This document shows, piece by piece, positions 5,650 through 13,653 of a DNA stretch of 21,410 bases (position 1 is the first letter of the stretch; the number at the start of each line of letters is the position of its first letter). Source of the stretch: Rhodospirillales bacterium (lineage in GTDB: Bacteria > Pseudomonadota > Alphaproteobacteria > Rhodospirillales > JABHCV01). The notes below the pieces were generated by a model that was given only the letters and a program-made list of their open reading frames with translations, had not been told where the DNA came from and did no database searches. Made by a program: the position numbers and the translations under genes. The stretch covers positions 1-21,410 of the forward strand of contig JADHSW010000021.1 of assembly GCA_016776705.1 (NCBI GenBank). Direction: 5' to 3'.

Positions 5650-7931
5650 GCCGTAAAATTTTCCACTGTCAGGGGCTTCGAGTAATAATAACCCTGAATG
5701 GTATCGCATTTTTCAGCTTGCAACATTTCAAGCTGATCCTTTGTCTCAACGCCCTCGCCGACAACCTTCAGATCGAGTGAACGCGCCATGGCGATAATCG
5801 CTGTGACCAATGCCGCATTTTCAGGGTCCGAGGTGATATCGCAAACGAATGAGCGATCAATTTTAAGGGTGTCGAAGGGAAAGCGTTTCAGGTAACTCAA
5901 AGCCGAATAGCCGGTGCCGAAATCATCGATCGACAGGCGGACGCCCATTTGCTTTATCTCGCGCAAGGTGAAACTTGTAAGCGGCGCATCCTCAACCAAC
6001 AGGTTTTCAGTCAGTTCCAGTTCCAGGCAATGGGGAGGCAACCCGGAATCCAGCAGGGCCCTGACGACCATATCGACGATTTTCCCGTCCCGGAATTGTC
6101 GGCTCGATACATTGACGGCGATCCGAAAATCAGGATTACCGGCGTTGACCCATTTAGCTGCCTGTTGACAGGCTTCCATCAGCACCCATTCACCAATGGG
6201 TACAATCATTCCTGTTTCTTCCGCCTGGGGAATGAACTTGTCCGGACCTACCCGTCCAAGCACCTCGTTATCCCAACGCAGCAAAGCTTCAGCACCCGTC
6301 AGAAGCCCGGTTTTACCATCAATCAACGGCTGGAAATTGAGGCTGAGTTCATTCATTTCCAGGGCATGACGCAAGTGGCCATCAAGGCGCAAATTATCGT
6401 GAGCGAGTTGGTCCAATTCCAGGGTGAAGAAACTGTAGGTATTGCGCCCCTTTTTCTTGGCCCGATACATGGCCGAGTCGGCGTTACGCAGCAGCACATC
6501 AGGTGTTTTGCCATCTGCAGGATAAACGGTGATTCCCATGGAGGCGGATATAAAAAGCTCCTGCCCCTCCAGATAAAAGGGCTTGGAGAAAGCCTCGAGG
6601 ATTTTATGGGCGACAATTTCAGAGGATATTGCAGCGCCAAGATCAGGAAGCACCAGAAGGAATTCATCGCCACCAAGGCGGGCCACCGTATCTCCGTCGC
6701 GAATGCAGTCTTTAAGACGCATCGCGGCTTCCTGTAACAGTTTATCGCCAATATTATGACCCAGGGTGTCATTTACATTTTTGAAACGATCAAGATCGAC
6801 GAACAGCAAGGCGACCATTCGACTTTCCCGATGGGCACGCGCAATGGCCAGGGACAGACGATCCATGGCCAGCACCCTGTTGGGTAGATCAGTCAACTCG
6901 TCATAGTTGGCGTTATGGGTCAGTTGTTCTTCGGCTTGCTTGCGTTGGGTGATGTCTTCTTTTACAGCCAGGTAGTGTGTGATTTCACCGGTTTCAGATC
7001 TAATCGGCGAAATCGATGCCATCTCCCAATACAAGTCGCCATTTTTTTTGCGGTTATACATTTCACCCCGCCATTCCTTCCCGGCGGATATGGTTTCCCA
7101 CAAATCATCGAATGTACCCCGGGACGATTGGCCGGATTTCAGAATGCTGGCGTTCTGACCAATAATATCCTCAGGCTCATACCCGGATATTGAGGTAAAG
7201 CTTGGGTTGATGTATTCGACGATGCCCCTGGTATCAGTGATCATCACCGATGAAGGGCTTTGTTCGAGGGCCTGAGACAGTTTTCTTACTTCTGTGTTGG
7301 CCTTTTTTCGCTCGGAGACATCGCGGATGATGGATTGAATGACCATTTCACCGTCCATGGGAACCAGTCCGCCGACTATTTCGGCATCAAAAGCCAGGCC
7401 ATCCTTCCGCATCATTTTCACTTCCGTAAAGGGCAGGGCTTCGTCGTTCTGGCTCAGGGCGGCAATGCGTGTCTTGATTGTTTCTGTTGAATCAGGCGGG
7501 ATGAAATCCCAGATACTTTTACCAATCAAATCGGACCGTTCAGCAAAAGCGAACGTTTCAGCCGCTGCGGTATTGGCATACAAAATTTCCCCTTTCTTGT
7601 GAACCAGGATGGCGTCTGGTGACAAGTCAGCAAGGCTTCTGCTGCGAACATGTTCTTCAGCCAGATTACGAGAATGCTCTTTCTTGCTGTTTTTCAGTTC
7701 GCTCCGAGTCATTTCCAACGTGGCTTCAAATTTTCTACGGGATTTATCCGCCGGAAGGATGATCCAAAAATAGATCATTGGGAACGAAAGAGCGACAAGG
7801 GCAAAGGCGTCAATGGTCGACATTGCATAGGGCGACAGGCTTGCGCCGAACATGTTCAGCCCGACCATAACAACAATTTCGGCGACGAAAACGATCGCCA
7901 AAATTTTCAAAACAACGTTAATTTTATTCAT
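5610..7931 (-). CDS. Membrane PAS-PAS-GGDEF-EAL cyclic di-GMP turnover protein
   Basis: The frame gives 773 residues from the ATG at 7931; an in-frame TTG at 7970 would add 13 and neither has a strong ribosome binding site. Two hydrophobic segments (about residues 5-28 and 42-60) are followed by a coiled-coil-like linker and two PAS domains (about 99-207 and 215-332, each closing with a DVSERK or DITQRK-type end). The GGDEF domain has RLGGDEF at 418-424 and an intact RxxD inhibitory site (RDGD, 411-414). The EAL domain keeps E548-A-L, NVSSRQF, ELTEN, DDFGTG, LKIDRSF and EGVET, the metal and catalytic set. Both synthesis and hydrolysis of cyclic di-GMP therefore look possible, with PAS domains sensing an unknown signal. 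It is followed by an orphan solute-binding protein gene. Confidence 0.92.
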   Translation of the reverse strand: MNKINVVLKILAIVFVAEIVVMVGLNMFGASLSPYAMSTIDAFALVALSFPMIYFWIILPADKSRRKFEATLEMTRSELKNSKKEHSRNLAEEHVRSRSLADLSPDAILVHKKGEILYANTAAAETFAFAERSDLIGKSIWDFIPPDSTETIKTRIAALSQNDEALPFTEVKMMRKDGLAFDAEIVGGLVPMDGEMVIQSIIRDVSERKKANTEVRKLSQALEQSPSSVMITDTRGIVEYINPSFTSISGYEPEDIIGQNASILKSGQSSRGTFDDLWETISAGKEWRGEMYNRKKNGDLYWEMASISPIRSETGEITHYLAVKEDITQRKQAEEQLTHNANYDELTDLPNRVLAMDRLSLAIARAHRESRMVALLFVDLDRFKNVNDTLGHNIGDKLLQEAAMRLKDCIRDGDTVARLGGDEFLLVLPDLGAAISSEIVAHKILEAFSKPFYLEGQELFISASMGITVYPADGKTPDVLLRNADSAMYRAKKKGRNTYSFFTLELDQLAHDNLRLDGHLRHALEMNELSLNFQPLIDGKTGLLTGAEALLRWDNEVLGRVGPDKFIPQAEETGMIVPIGEWVLMEACQQAAKWVNAGNPDFRIAVNVSSRQFRDGKIVDMVVRALLDSGLPPHCLELELTENLLVEDAPLTSFTLREIKQMGVRLSIDDFGTGYSALSYLKRFPFDTLKIDRSFVCDITSDPENAALVTAIIAMARSLDLKVVGEGVETKDQLEMLQAEKCDTIQGYYYSKPLTVENFTAYLDKANQSRKLA

Positions 7932-8085
7932 TAACCAATGCCAGGATGGAATCTTGGCGTCCCGCTCCAACAGGGCGCTTGGCCCTTTACTCCCGATAAC
8001 TCATCATCCCCATGATGTCGCAAAAACATACTACGTTGTTTTAGGCAAATTCCATAGCCTTAATATAAATATGGTTATTCATTTT

Positions 8086-9015
8086 CTATATCTGGCTGAT
8101 TTTACAGGCAGTGCCCAAGGCCGGGCGGCGTTGCAGCACCAGGGTGCGCCAACCCCTGATATGATAAGATCGCATCAACCTGAAACCCTGACGGTAATGG
8201 GCCGCATAAACACGGTTGGCGTCGCATTCAAGAAAACCCGCAAGAATAACAATCCCGCCGCCTGCTGTGGCATTCCTTAAAGTGCTTCCCAACGACTTCG
8301 CCATGTTGCACAACGGATTGGCAAGAATGTTGGATACGATCAGATCATATGGCCCGCCCTGCCTCACCAGTGGCGAGTCGTAGCCATTGGATCGCGATGC
8401 GCGAACCAGACCCGGAACACCATTTCGGTGAATGTTCTGCCGGGCCACGACAATAGAATTAATATCGATATCAACCGCCCGCACGGGCACCCGCCACGCC
8501 TTGGCGATAGCGATCGACAAAATTCCCGATCCGCACCCCATATCAAGTGGTTTTTTAAATTTCCGCATGCCGACTAAATCACTCAAGGCAAGCAGGCAGC
8601 CCATTGTTGTCTGATGCTCGCCTGATCCGAACGCCCGCCCCGGATTAAGCAGAATAGGAACCCGTCCGACGGGCGGCGGCGTATCATAATGGGTGCCGTA
8701 GACAAAAAAACGCCCGGCATCAGTTGGCGGGAACATTCTCAGGTTATCGGCAACCCAGTCGCGTTTCTCGACCGAAATGACGGACACTTCTGGAACGGCA
8801 ATGGAAAATTCCCGGGCGACGACGCTCAACGCGGCAGCCAGATCAGCGCCATCGGGTCTGGTCTCGGTAAAGCCCTCGATACGCCACTCACCTTCACTGT
8901 CCGTTGCAAACCATGAAATTGCTTCGCAGAAAGGGTCCAGCGCCTGTTCAAACGCGTTGACACTTTCTGCCGTTGCGGCGACTTCGATGCGCCATAGACC
9001 TGCTGATTTATTCAT
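8086..9015 (-). CDS. prmA: Ribosomal protein L11 methyltransferase PrmA
   Basis: PrmA trimethylates lysines and the N-terminus of ribosomal protein L11 using S-adenosylmethionine. From the ATG at 9015 the protein has 309 residues, close to the family norm. Seen motifs are NPGRAFGSGEHQTT (124-137), the SAM-binding loop LDMGCGSG (157-164), VDID at 181-184, SNILANPL (228-235) and ILAGFL near 257. The usual acidic residue at the start of the first motif is N here, a mild deviation. The N-terminal 100 residues carry the expected L11-recognition region. A TTG at 9051 is in frame but the ATG gives the natural start; no strong ribosome binding site is visible. It follows a coiled-coil gene by 62 nt and may share its transcript. 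Confidence 0.93.
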   Translation of the reverse strand: MNKSAGLWRIEVAATAESVNAFEQALDPFCEAISWFATDSEGEWRIEGFTETRPDGADLAAALSVVAREFSIAVPEVSVISVEKRDWVADNLRMFPPTDAGRFFVYGTHYDTPPPVGRVPILLNPGRAFGSGEHQTTMGCLLALSDLVGMRKFKKPLDMGCGSGILSIAIAKAWRVPVRAVDIDINSIVVARQNIHRNGVPGLVRASRSNGYDSPLVRQGGPYDLIVSNILANPLCNMAKSLGSTLRNATAGGGIVILAGFLECDANRVYAAHYRQGFRLMRSYHIRGWRTLVLQRRPALGTACKISQI

Positions 9016-9077
9016 AGTGAGGGTATGAGGGAGCCACCGGACCGGCGTCAACTGAATTCGATAGGATGCAGTTAGCT

Positions 9078-9428
9078 TTATGCGACGTTTCGTTTGCGCG
9101 GGGCGGAAGAACTGGGGATGAAATCGCCGTATTTGTCCTGCGGCTCAATGACGAATTGTTCGCTTTCAGCGTCGCGCTTGCGTTTGGTCCCTTGTTCAAG
9201 CTTACGCAGGGTTTCCCGGTTGGCTTGCCGGGAACGCTTCAATTCCTGAATTTCCTTTTTCACAAGAATCATTTCCTCATCCTTGCTTTCAAGGTCGGCC
9301 CGGATCTGCTTGACGTAGGCCTTCAGGAATTCCTCGTTCTGACCGTTAATGCGACGCAAAGCCTCGGCGCCGACAACGACCGCCGAAACCGAAAGCAAAA
9401 AAGCAGCAACTGATAAAAATAAAGCCAT
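9078..9428 (-). CDS. Small membrane-anchored coiled-coil protein
   Basis: The protein has 116 residues, and its ATG at 9428 is preceded by AAGGAGG seven bases upstream. A single N-terminal hydrophobic segment (MALFLSVAAFLLSVSAVVVGAEAL) would anchor it in the inner membrane. Residues about 28-88 are charged heptad-like sequence, rich in Glu, Lys and Arg, typical of a coiled coil, and the tail is Ser/Arg/Lys-rich and probably disordered. I do not recognise a named family. It sits between uvrD and prmA on the same strand. A structural or scaffold role is possible, but nothing in the sequence fixes it. Confidence 0.8.
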   Translation of the reverse strand: MALFLSVAAFLLSVSAVVVGAEALRRINGQNEEFLKAYVKQIRADLESKDEEMILVKKEIQELKRSRQANRETLRKLEQGTKRKRDAESEQFVIEPQDKYGDFIPSSSAPRKRNVA

Positions 9429-9508
9429 TCTGGCCCTCCTTTGTTCAGAGGAACAGGCTAGAGATTTATTCTAAACAATTTGTTAATGCGTTGGAGTCAA
9501 AGACTGAA

Positions 9509-11773
9509 TCAAGGTAATGAGACAAAACTGGCCATCACCTTTTTGGTTCCGGCCTTCTCGAATGCGATTTCAAGCTTGTCGCCATCAATAGCCTTGATCA
9601 CGCCGTATCCAAATTTTTGATGGAATACCCGTTGCCCCGACTGCAAGCCTTGCCCGCCTTCACCGGATTCTAAGGAAAGAGAGCGCGTCTTCCACGCCGG
9701 TTGCTCCGTAAATCCGCCCCGGCGGCGCTGCCGCTGGCTGGCAGTATCAAAAAAGGCCGACCGTTCACCATAGCCGCTACCACCATATAACCCCTGATCG
9801 GTCGATTGCTCTATATTCTCTACTGGCAACTCGTCAATAAAGCGCGATGGAATCGCTGATTGCCAGTTTCCGTAAACCCGGCGATTGGCGGCAAAGCTGA
9901 CCATGGCGCGTTTACGTGCCCGTGTCAGGCCAACATAGGCAAGGCGTCGCTCTTCTTCCAAAGCCGACGTCCCCCCCTCATCCATGGCGCGTTGGTGGGG
10001 GAACAGGCCTTCTTCCCAACCCGGCAGGAAGACCGTATCGAATTCCAGCCCCTTGGCTCCGTGCAGGGTCATCAGGGTGACCTTGTCTTCGGATGTGGAT
10101 TCTTCATTTTCCATTACCAGCGAGACATGCTCCAGGAACCCCTGCAGGTTCTCGAAATCTTCCATGGCGCTTGTAAGTTCTTTCAGGTTCTCAAGCCTGC
10201 CCGGCGCTTCCGGTGCCTTGCTCATTTTCCACATGGCGGTGTAACCGGACTCGTCCAGAACCTGACGGGCTAAATCAACATGGTCGACCTCGCCCGCAAG
10301 GGTTCGCCAGCGTCCGAAGTCGGTGAGAAGATCGCGCAGGGTGGTGCGCGCACGGGCTCCCAACTCGTCGGTTTCCAGCAGTTGGTTGATCGCCAGTATC
10401 ATCGGGATGCGTTCGGCACGGGCAAATACGCTGATCGTCTGAATGGTGACACTGCCCAGTCCGCGCTTGGGAGTGTTGACGATGCGCTCGAAAGCCAGAT
10501 CGTCGTCGGGTTGTAAGGTCACCCGAAGGTAAGCGATGGCGTCGCGAATTTCCAATCGCTCGTAAAAACGTGCGCCGCCGATGATTCGGTAAGGCAGGCC
10601 AAGGGTAATCAGGCGTTCTTCAAATTCGCGGGTCTGGAATCCGGCGCGCACAAGCACTGCCATTTGATTCAGACTATGTCCCTTGCTTTGTTGAGCCTCG
10701 ATTTCGTCGCCAACGATGCGGGCTTCCTCAACCCCGTCCCAAACGCCGCGGATCCCAACCCTGTCGCCCTCGTTCAGATCGGTCCACAGGGTTTTGCCCA
10801 AACGCCCCTGGTTTTTGGCGATCAGGCCGGACGCTGCGGCGAGGATATGGGGAGTTGAGCGGTAATTGCGTTCCAGCCGTACAACCCTGGCGCCCGGGAA
10901 ATCGTTTTCAAAACGAAGGATGTTGCCAACCTCGGCCCCACGCCAGGAATAGATCGACTGGTCGTCATCACCCACACAGCAAATATTTTTATGCCCCTGG
11001 GCCATCATCCTGAGCCACAGATACTGGGCAACGTTGGTATCCTGATATTCATCCACCAACAGGTAGCGAAACTTGCGTTGGTATTCAGCCAGGACCGACG
11101 GCTGCTTCTTGAACAGTTCAAGACACAACAACAACAAATCTCCAAAGTCGGCGGCATTCAGGGTCGTTAACCGGTCCTGATATTCTTTATAAATCAGCAC
11201 CGCCTTGCCGTCGGCGCTGTCCGACCCTTCCGCATCTGTCACCCCGTCCGGCATCAGGCCACGGTCTTTCCATCGCTGGATAACGCCGGAGATCACCCGG
11301 GGTGGCCAGCGTTTTTCATCGATGTTATGGGCTTCAACAAGTTGCTTGAGCAGGCGCACCTGATCGTCCTGATCGATGATGGTGAAATTGGATTTTAGCC
11401 CTACCGCCTCGGCATGGCGACGCAAAATCCGTGCCGCCAGGGCATGAAAGGTGCCGATCCACCAGCCCTCGGTCTCGCGACCAAGTAAAGCGCCGACCCG
11501 GTTTTGCATCTCGCGCGCTGCCTTGTTGGTAAAGGTAACGGCCAGCATTTCCCACGGGGACGCCTTGCCCAGCAAAAGAATGTGCGCAAGGCGCGTTGTC
11601 AGCACCCGCGTCTTGCCCGTACCGGCCCCGGCCAGAACCAGAACCGGCCCATCAACGGCCTCGACAGCCTCGCGCTGGCTCTCGTTCAAGCCATCCAGAT
11701 AGGTTGGGGCGGGCGTTGCCGTAACCGAATTTTCAGGAGCAGGTTCGCCAGAAAGGTCAAAAGGATCAGACAT
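9509..11773 (-). CDS. uvrD: UvrD/PcrA-type superfamily 1 DNA helicase
   Basis: From the ATG at 11773 (MSDPFDLSGE) the protein has 754 residues, normal for UvrD/PcrA; an in-frame TTG at 11827 would add 18 residues overlapping the divergent gene's promoter region and is rejected. Motifs in order are LNESQREAV, Walker A AGAGTGKT (48-55), LAVTFTNKAAREM, WIGTFHALAARILR, Walker B LLVDEYQDTN (238-247), GDDDQSIYSWRGA (268-280), LERNYRST, LMTLHGAKGLEFD and YVGLTRARKR. The C-terminus (QRVFHQKFGYGVIKAIDGD to the end) is the Tudor-like domain that binds RNA polymerase in PcrA/UvrD. It unwinds DNA 3' to 5' in nucleotide excision and mismatch repair, in the cytoplasm. It is divergent from the HtrA-like gene. 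Confidence 0.96.
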   Translation of the reverse strand: MSDPFDLSGEPAPENSVTATPAPTYLDGLNESQREAVEAVDGPVLVLAGAGTGKTRVLTTRLAHILLLGKASPWEMLAVTFTNKAAREMQNRVGALLGRETEGWWIGTFHALAARILRRHAEAVGLKSNFTIIDQDDQVRLLKQLVEAHNIDEKRWPPRVISGVIQRWKDRGLMPDGVTDAEGSDSADGKAVLIYKEYQDRLTTLNAADFGDLLLLCLELFKKQPSVLAEYQRKFRYLLVDEYQDTNVAQYLWLRMMAQGHKNICCVGDDDQSIYSWRGAEVGNILRFENDFPGARVVRLERNYRSTPHILAAASGLIAKNQGRLGKTLWTDLNEGDRVGIRGVWDGVEEARIVGDEIEAQQSKGHSLNQMAVLVRAGFQTREFEERLITLGLPYRIIGGARFYERLEIRDAIAYLRVTLQPDDDLAFERIVNTPKRGLGSVTIQTISVFARAERIPMILAINQLLETDELGARARTTLRDLLTDFGRWRTLAGEVDHVDLARQVLDESGYTAMWKMSKAPEAPGRLENLKELTSAMEDFENLQGFLEHVSLVMENEESTSEDKVTLMTLHGAKGLEFDTVFLPGWEEGLFPHQRAMDEGGTSALEEERRLAYVGLTRARKRAMVSFAANRRVYGNWQSAIPSRFIDELPVENIEQSTDQGLYGGSGYGERSAFFDTASQRQRRRGGFTEQPAWKTRSLSLESGEGGQGLQSGQRVFHQKFGYGVIKAIDGDKLEIAFEKAGTKKVMASFVSLP

Positions 11774-11871
11774 CCACGATAATATAGCGCGGCAGTAGAG
11801 GGATGAGAAGGCGGATAGTGCAGCCAATTTTTTCTTGGCGATTTTGCAAAAAACAACACATGATTATTACC
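11774..11871. promoter_or_regulatory. Divergent promoter region between uvrD and the HtrA-like gene
   Basis: About 100 bp separate the two divergent start codons, so both promoters should lie here. It contains an A/T-rich stretch (TATAGCG, and the TTTTTTCTTGG to TTTTGCAAAAAAC part). I cannot place -35 and -10 boxes with confidence, and I see no clear operator palindrome. Confidence 0.4.
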
Positions 11872-12960
11872 ATGGACCCGAAGCCATTCCTGAGAACTGC
11901 GCTACTGGAGATGCAAGGAAAACTCTCCACGCAAACGCTTGCCCTGGTGATCTGCTCAATCCTTATCCTTGGCGGCTGTTCTGCTGCGCCAGCCCCTGCT
12001 CATCAAGCCGCGGAAACCAGCAAGGCGTCCCAGGAACAGGCCACCGCTTTCGATTCGACCTTTTCCGCCGTTGTTGGTGTCTTCGCCAATGTTCCCGAAG
12101 ATGCCCGAACGGCGCAAATTCTTGGCACCCGGCGTCAGGGAAGCGGAGTCCTGATTGATGATGACGGGCTGGTTCTGACCATCGGCTACCTGATTATGGA
12201 GGCCGAGGAAATTGTCATTAGCGGCCCTGATGGAGATCAAATTCAGGCGAGTTTTGTTGCCTATGACCACGCCACAGGGTTCGGCCTTGTCCGCGCCATG
12301 AAGCCGATCAGGGCGGCGGCGTTGGAACTGGGGGATTCTAAAAGTTTGAGCGAGGGCGAACCGGTCCTGGCCGTCAGCTATCAGGGTCGCATCCCCGTGA
12401 TCGCCGCCAGCGTCGTCTCGCGCCGTCCTTTTGCCGGATACTGGGAATACCTTCTGGACAACGCCATCTTCACCCTGCCGCCCCATCATGAATACGGAGG
12501 TGCTGCGCTGATCGATGGATCAGGAAAACTGGTTGGCATCGGATCATTGATCGTCAATGACGCCATCATTCAGGAACGCCCGGTAATCGGCAACATGTTC
12601 GTGCCCGTCGAAAGCCTGAAGCCCATTCTTGCAGACCTGATTTCCCACGGCAGGCGCAAACCGCCTGTACCGCCGTGGCTGGGTGTCTATACTGAAGAAG
12701 CCGAAGGCCGGGTCTTTATCTCGCGGGTGACCGAAGGGGGACCTGCCCAGCAGGCCGGATTAAATGCTGGCGACATAATTATTGGCGTCGGCGGCAAGCG
12801 GATCGGCACCATGATCGAATTCTTCCAAAAGGTCCGCAACCAGGGGGGAGCCGGAACAAATATCCGTCTTGATATCATTCCTTTCGACACAAGAGATCTG
12901 ACCATCAACAAGGTCGACATCAAATCCCTGGATCGTTTTGACTGGCTGCATATGAAATAA
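11872..12960 (+). CDS. HtrA/DegP-like PDZ lipoprotein lacking the protease catalytic triad
   Basis: The start at 11872 (MDPKPFLRT) is one of several in-frame ATGs (11860, 11872, 11911), none with a clear ribosome binding site; this choice gives 362 residues. A hydrophobic signal ends in the lipobox LGGC (C36), followed by an Ala/Pro-rich linker. The trypsin-like fold is readable: RQGSGVLIDDDGLVLT, ELGDS, GEPVLAVSYQG, then GGAALIDGSGKLVGIGS. But the catalytic His of the TNxHV motif is Y106 (TIGYLI), the Asp of the TDLA motif is G136 (ATGFGLV), and the Ser of GNSGG is Y208 (HEYGGAA). A C-terminal PDZ domain (about 268-339, PPWLGVYTEE, GGPAQQAGLNAGDIII) is well preserved. It therefore reads as a membrane-anchored, catalytically dead binding protein. 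It lies 30 nt before a membrane cNMP-binding protein gene. Confidence 0.85.
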   Translation: MDPKPFLRTALLEMQGKLSTQTLALVICSILILGGCSAAPAPAHQAAETSKASQEQATAFDSTFSAVVGVFANVPEDARTAQILGTRRQGSGVLIDDDGLVLTIGYLIMEAEEIVISGPDGDQIQASFVAYDHATGFGLVRAMKPIRAAALELGDSKSLSEGEPVLAVSYQGRIPVIAASVVSRRPFAGYWEYLLDNAIFTLPPHHEYGGAALIDGSGKLVGIGSLIVNDAIIQERPVIGNMFVPVESLKPILADLISHGRRKPPVPPWLGVYTEEAEGRVFISRVTEGGPAQQAGLNAGDIIIGVGGKRIGTMIEFFQKVRNQGGAGTNIRLDIIPFDTRDLTINKVDIKSLDRFDWLHMK

Positions 12961-12990
12961 ACACCGACCAAGAGGGGGGGAGATCAAGCC

Positions 12991-13620
12991 ATGACCATTG
13001 AAACAGCTCTTTTAATTGATTTGATCGGCTATCTGGGCGGGGCAATGACCCTGTGGGGCGTACACTCCAAGACCATTATTCCGCTTCGCTTGGGGGCAGT
13101 CGGCGGAAATCTGGGCTTCATCATCTTCGGCCTGCTGGTGCCGAGCTACCCTACGCTGGTGGTTCATGCCCTTTTGTTCCCGTTAAACGCCTACAGAACA
13201 TGGCAAATGCTGAACCTGGTCCGTGAAATCCGCGATGCGGCTGAAGGAGACAACAACCTTGATGCGCTGCTTCCCTACATGAGCAAAATTACAGAACCCG
13301 CCGGGAGCGTATTGTTCAGAAAAGGCGACAAGCCGGACCGAATGATTATTATCAAAAGCGGAGCGGTGCATCTGGAAGAGATCGATGTGGTCTGCGGTCC
13401 AGACGACATTCTTGGGGAAATCGCCGCCTTTACGCCGGACAACCGGCGCACCTGCACTGCCATTTGCGTCACCAAATGCGATCTTTACACCCTGACCAAC
13501 GATGACATGATCCAGCTGTATTTTCAGAATCCACAGTTTGGCATGTACCTGATGCGCATTGTCGTCGGACGCCTGCTGGACAACTGGCATAACGCCGAAG
13601 CCCGAGCCAAGGCGGTTTAG
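12991..13620 (+). CDS. Membrane protein with a C-terminal cyclic-nucleotide-binding domain
   Basis: The protein has 209 residues, and its ATG at 12991 follows a purine run GGGGGGAG at good distance. Residues 1-75 hold about three hydrophobic segments (LIDLIGYLGGAMTLWGV, IIPLRLGAVGGNLGFIIFGLLV, TLVVHALLFPLNAYRTWQM). Residues about 92-200 are a CAP_ED-type domain: GSVLFRKGDKPDRMIIIKSGAV, the binding cassette LGEIAAF, and an Arg pair before TCTA at 152-156, which is where the phosphate-binding Arg is found in Crp-like proteins. There is no C-terminal helix-turn-helix, so it is not a transcription factor. It probably senses cAMP, cGMP or a related ligand at the inner membrane. It shares a strand, and probably a transcript, with the upstream HtrA-like lipoprotein. 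Confidence 0.85.
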   Translation: MTIETALLIDLIGYLGGAMTLWGVHSKTIIPLRLGAVGGNLGFIIFGLLVPSYPTLVVHALLFPLNAYRTWQMLNLVREIRDAAEGDNNLDALLPYMSKITEPAGSVLFRKGDKPDRMIIIKSGAVHLEEIDVVCGPDDILGEIAAFTPDNRRTCTAICVTKCDLYTLTNDDMIQLYFQNPQFGMYLMRIVVGRLLDNWHNAEARAKAV

Positions 13621-13624
13621 ATTC

Positions 13625-13647
13625 TAATTGTCGGCATTTAATTGTCG
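13625..13647. repeat. Short direct repeat TAATTGTCG x2 in a convergent gap
   Basis: Two exact copies of TAATTGTCG (13625-13633 and 13639-13647) fill the 33-bp gap between convergent genes. Flanking TAGATT (13618-13623) and AATCTA (13651-13656) are inverted, but the loop is 27 nt, so a terminator is not convincing. Confidence 0.3.
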
Positions 13648-13653
13648 TTTAAT

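Noticed and set aside
5410..5709. 99-codon minus-strand frame over the end of the GGDEF-EAL gene
   Set aside because: It overlaps the C-terminal coding part of a certain gene in another frame and has no clear ribosome binding site; the plus-strand 5479-5649 frame in the same place has a better one.
5949..6737. 262-codon plus-strand frame inside the GGDEF-EAL gene
   Set aside because: It is antisense to intact GGDEF and EAL motifs and is a shadow frame.
7968..7986. Hairpin GGGC-caagc-GCCC upstream of the GGDEF-EAL gene as a terminator for prmA
   Set aside because: The stem is four pairs, has no following T-run on either strand, and lies about 100 bases after the prmA stop.
11956..12489. 177-codon minus-strand frame inside the HtrA-like gene
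   Set aside because: The plus-strand frame has a lipobox, trypsin-fold motifs and a PDZ domain; the antisense frame shows nothing recognisable.
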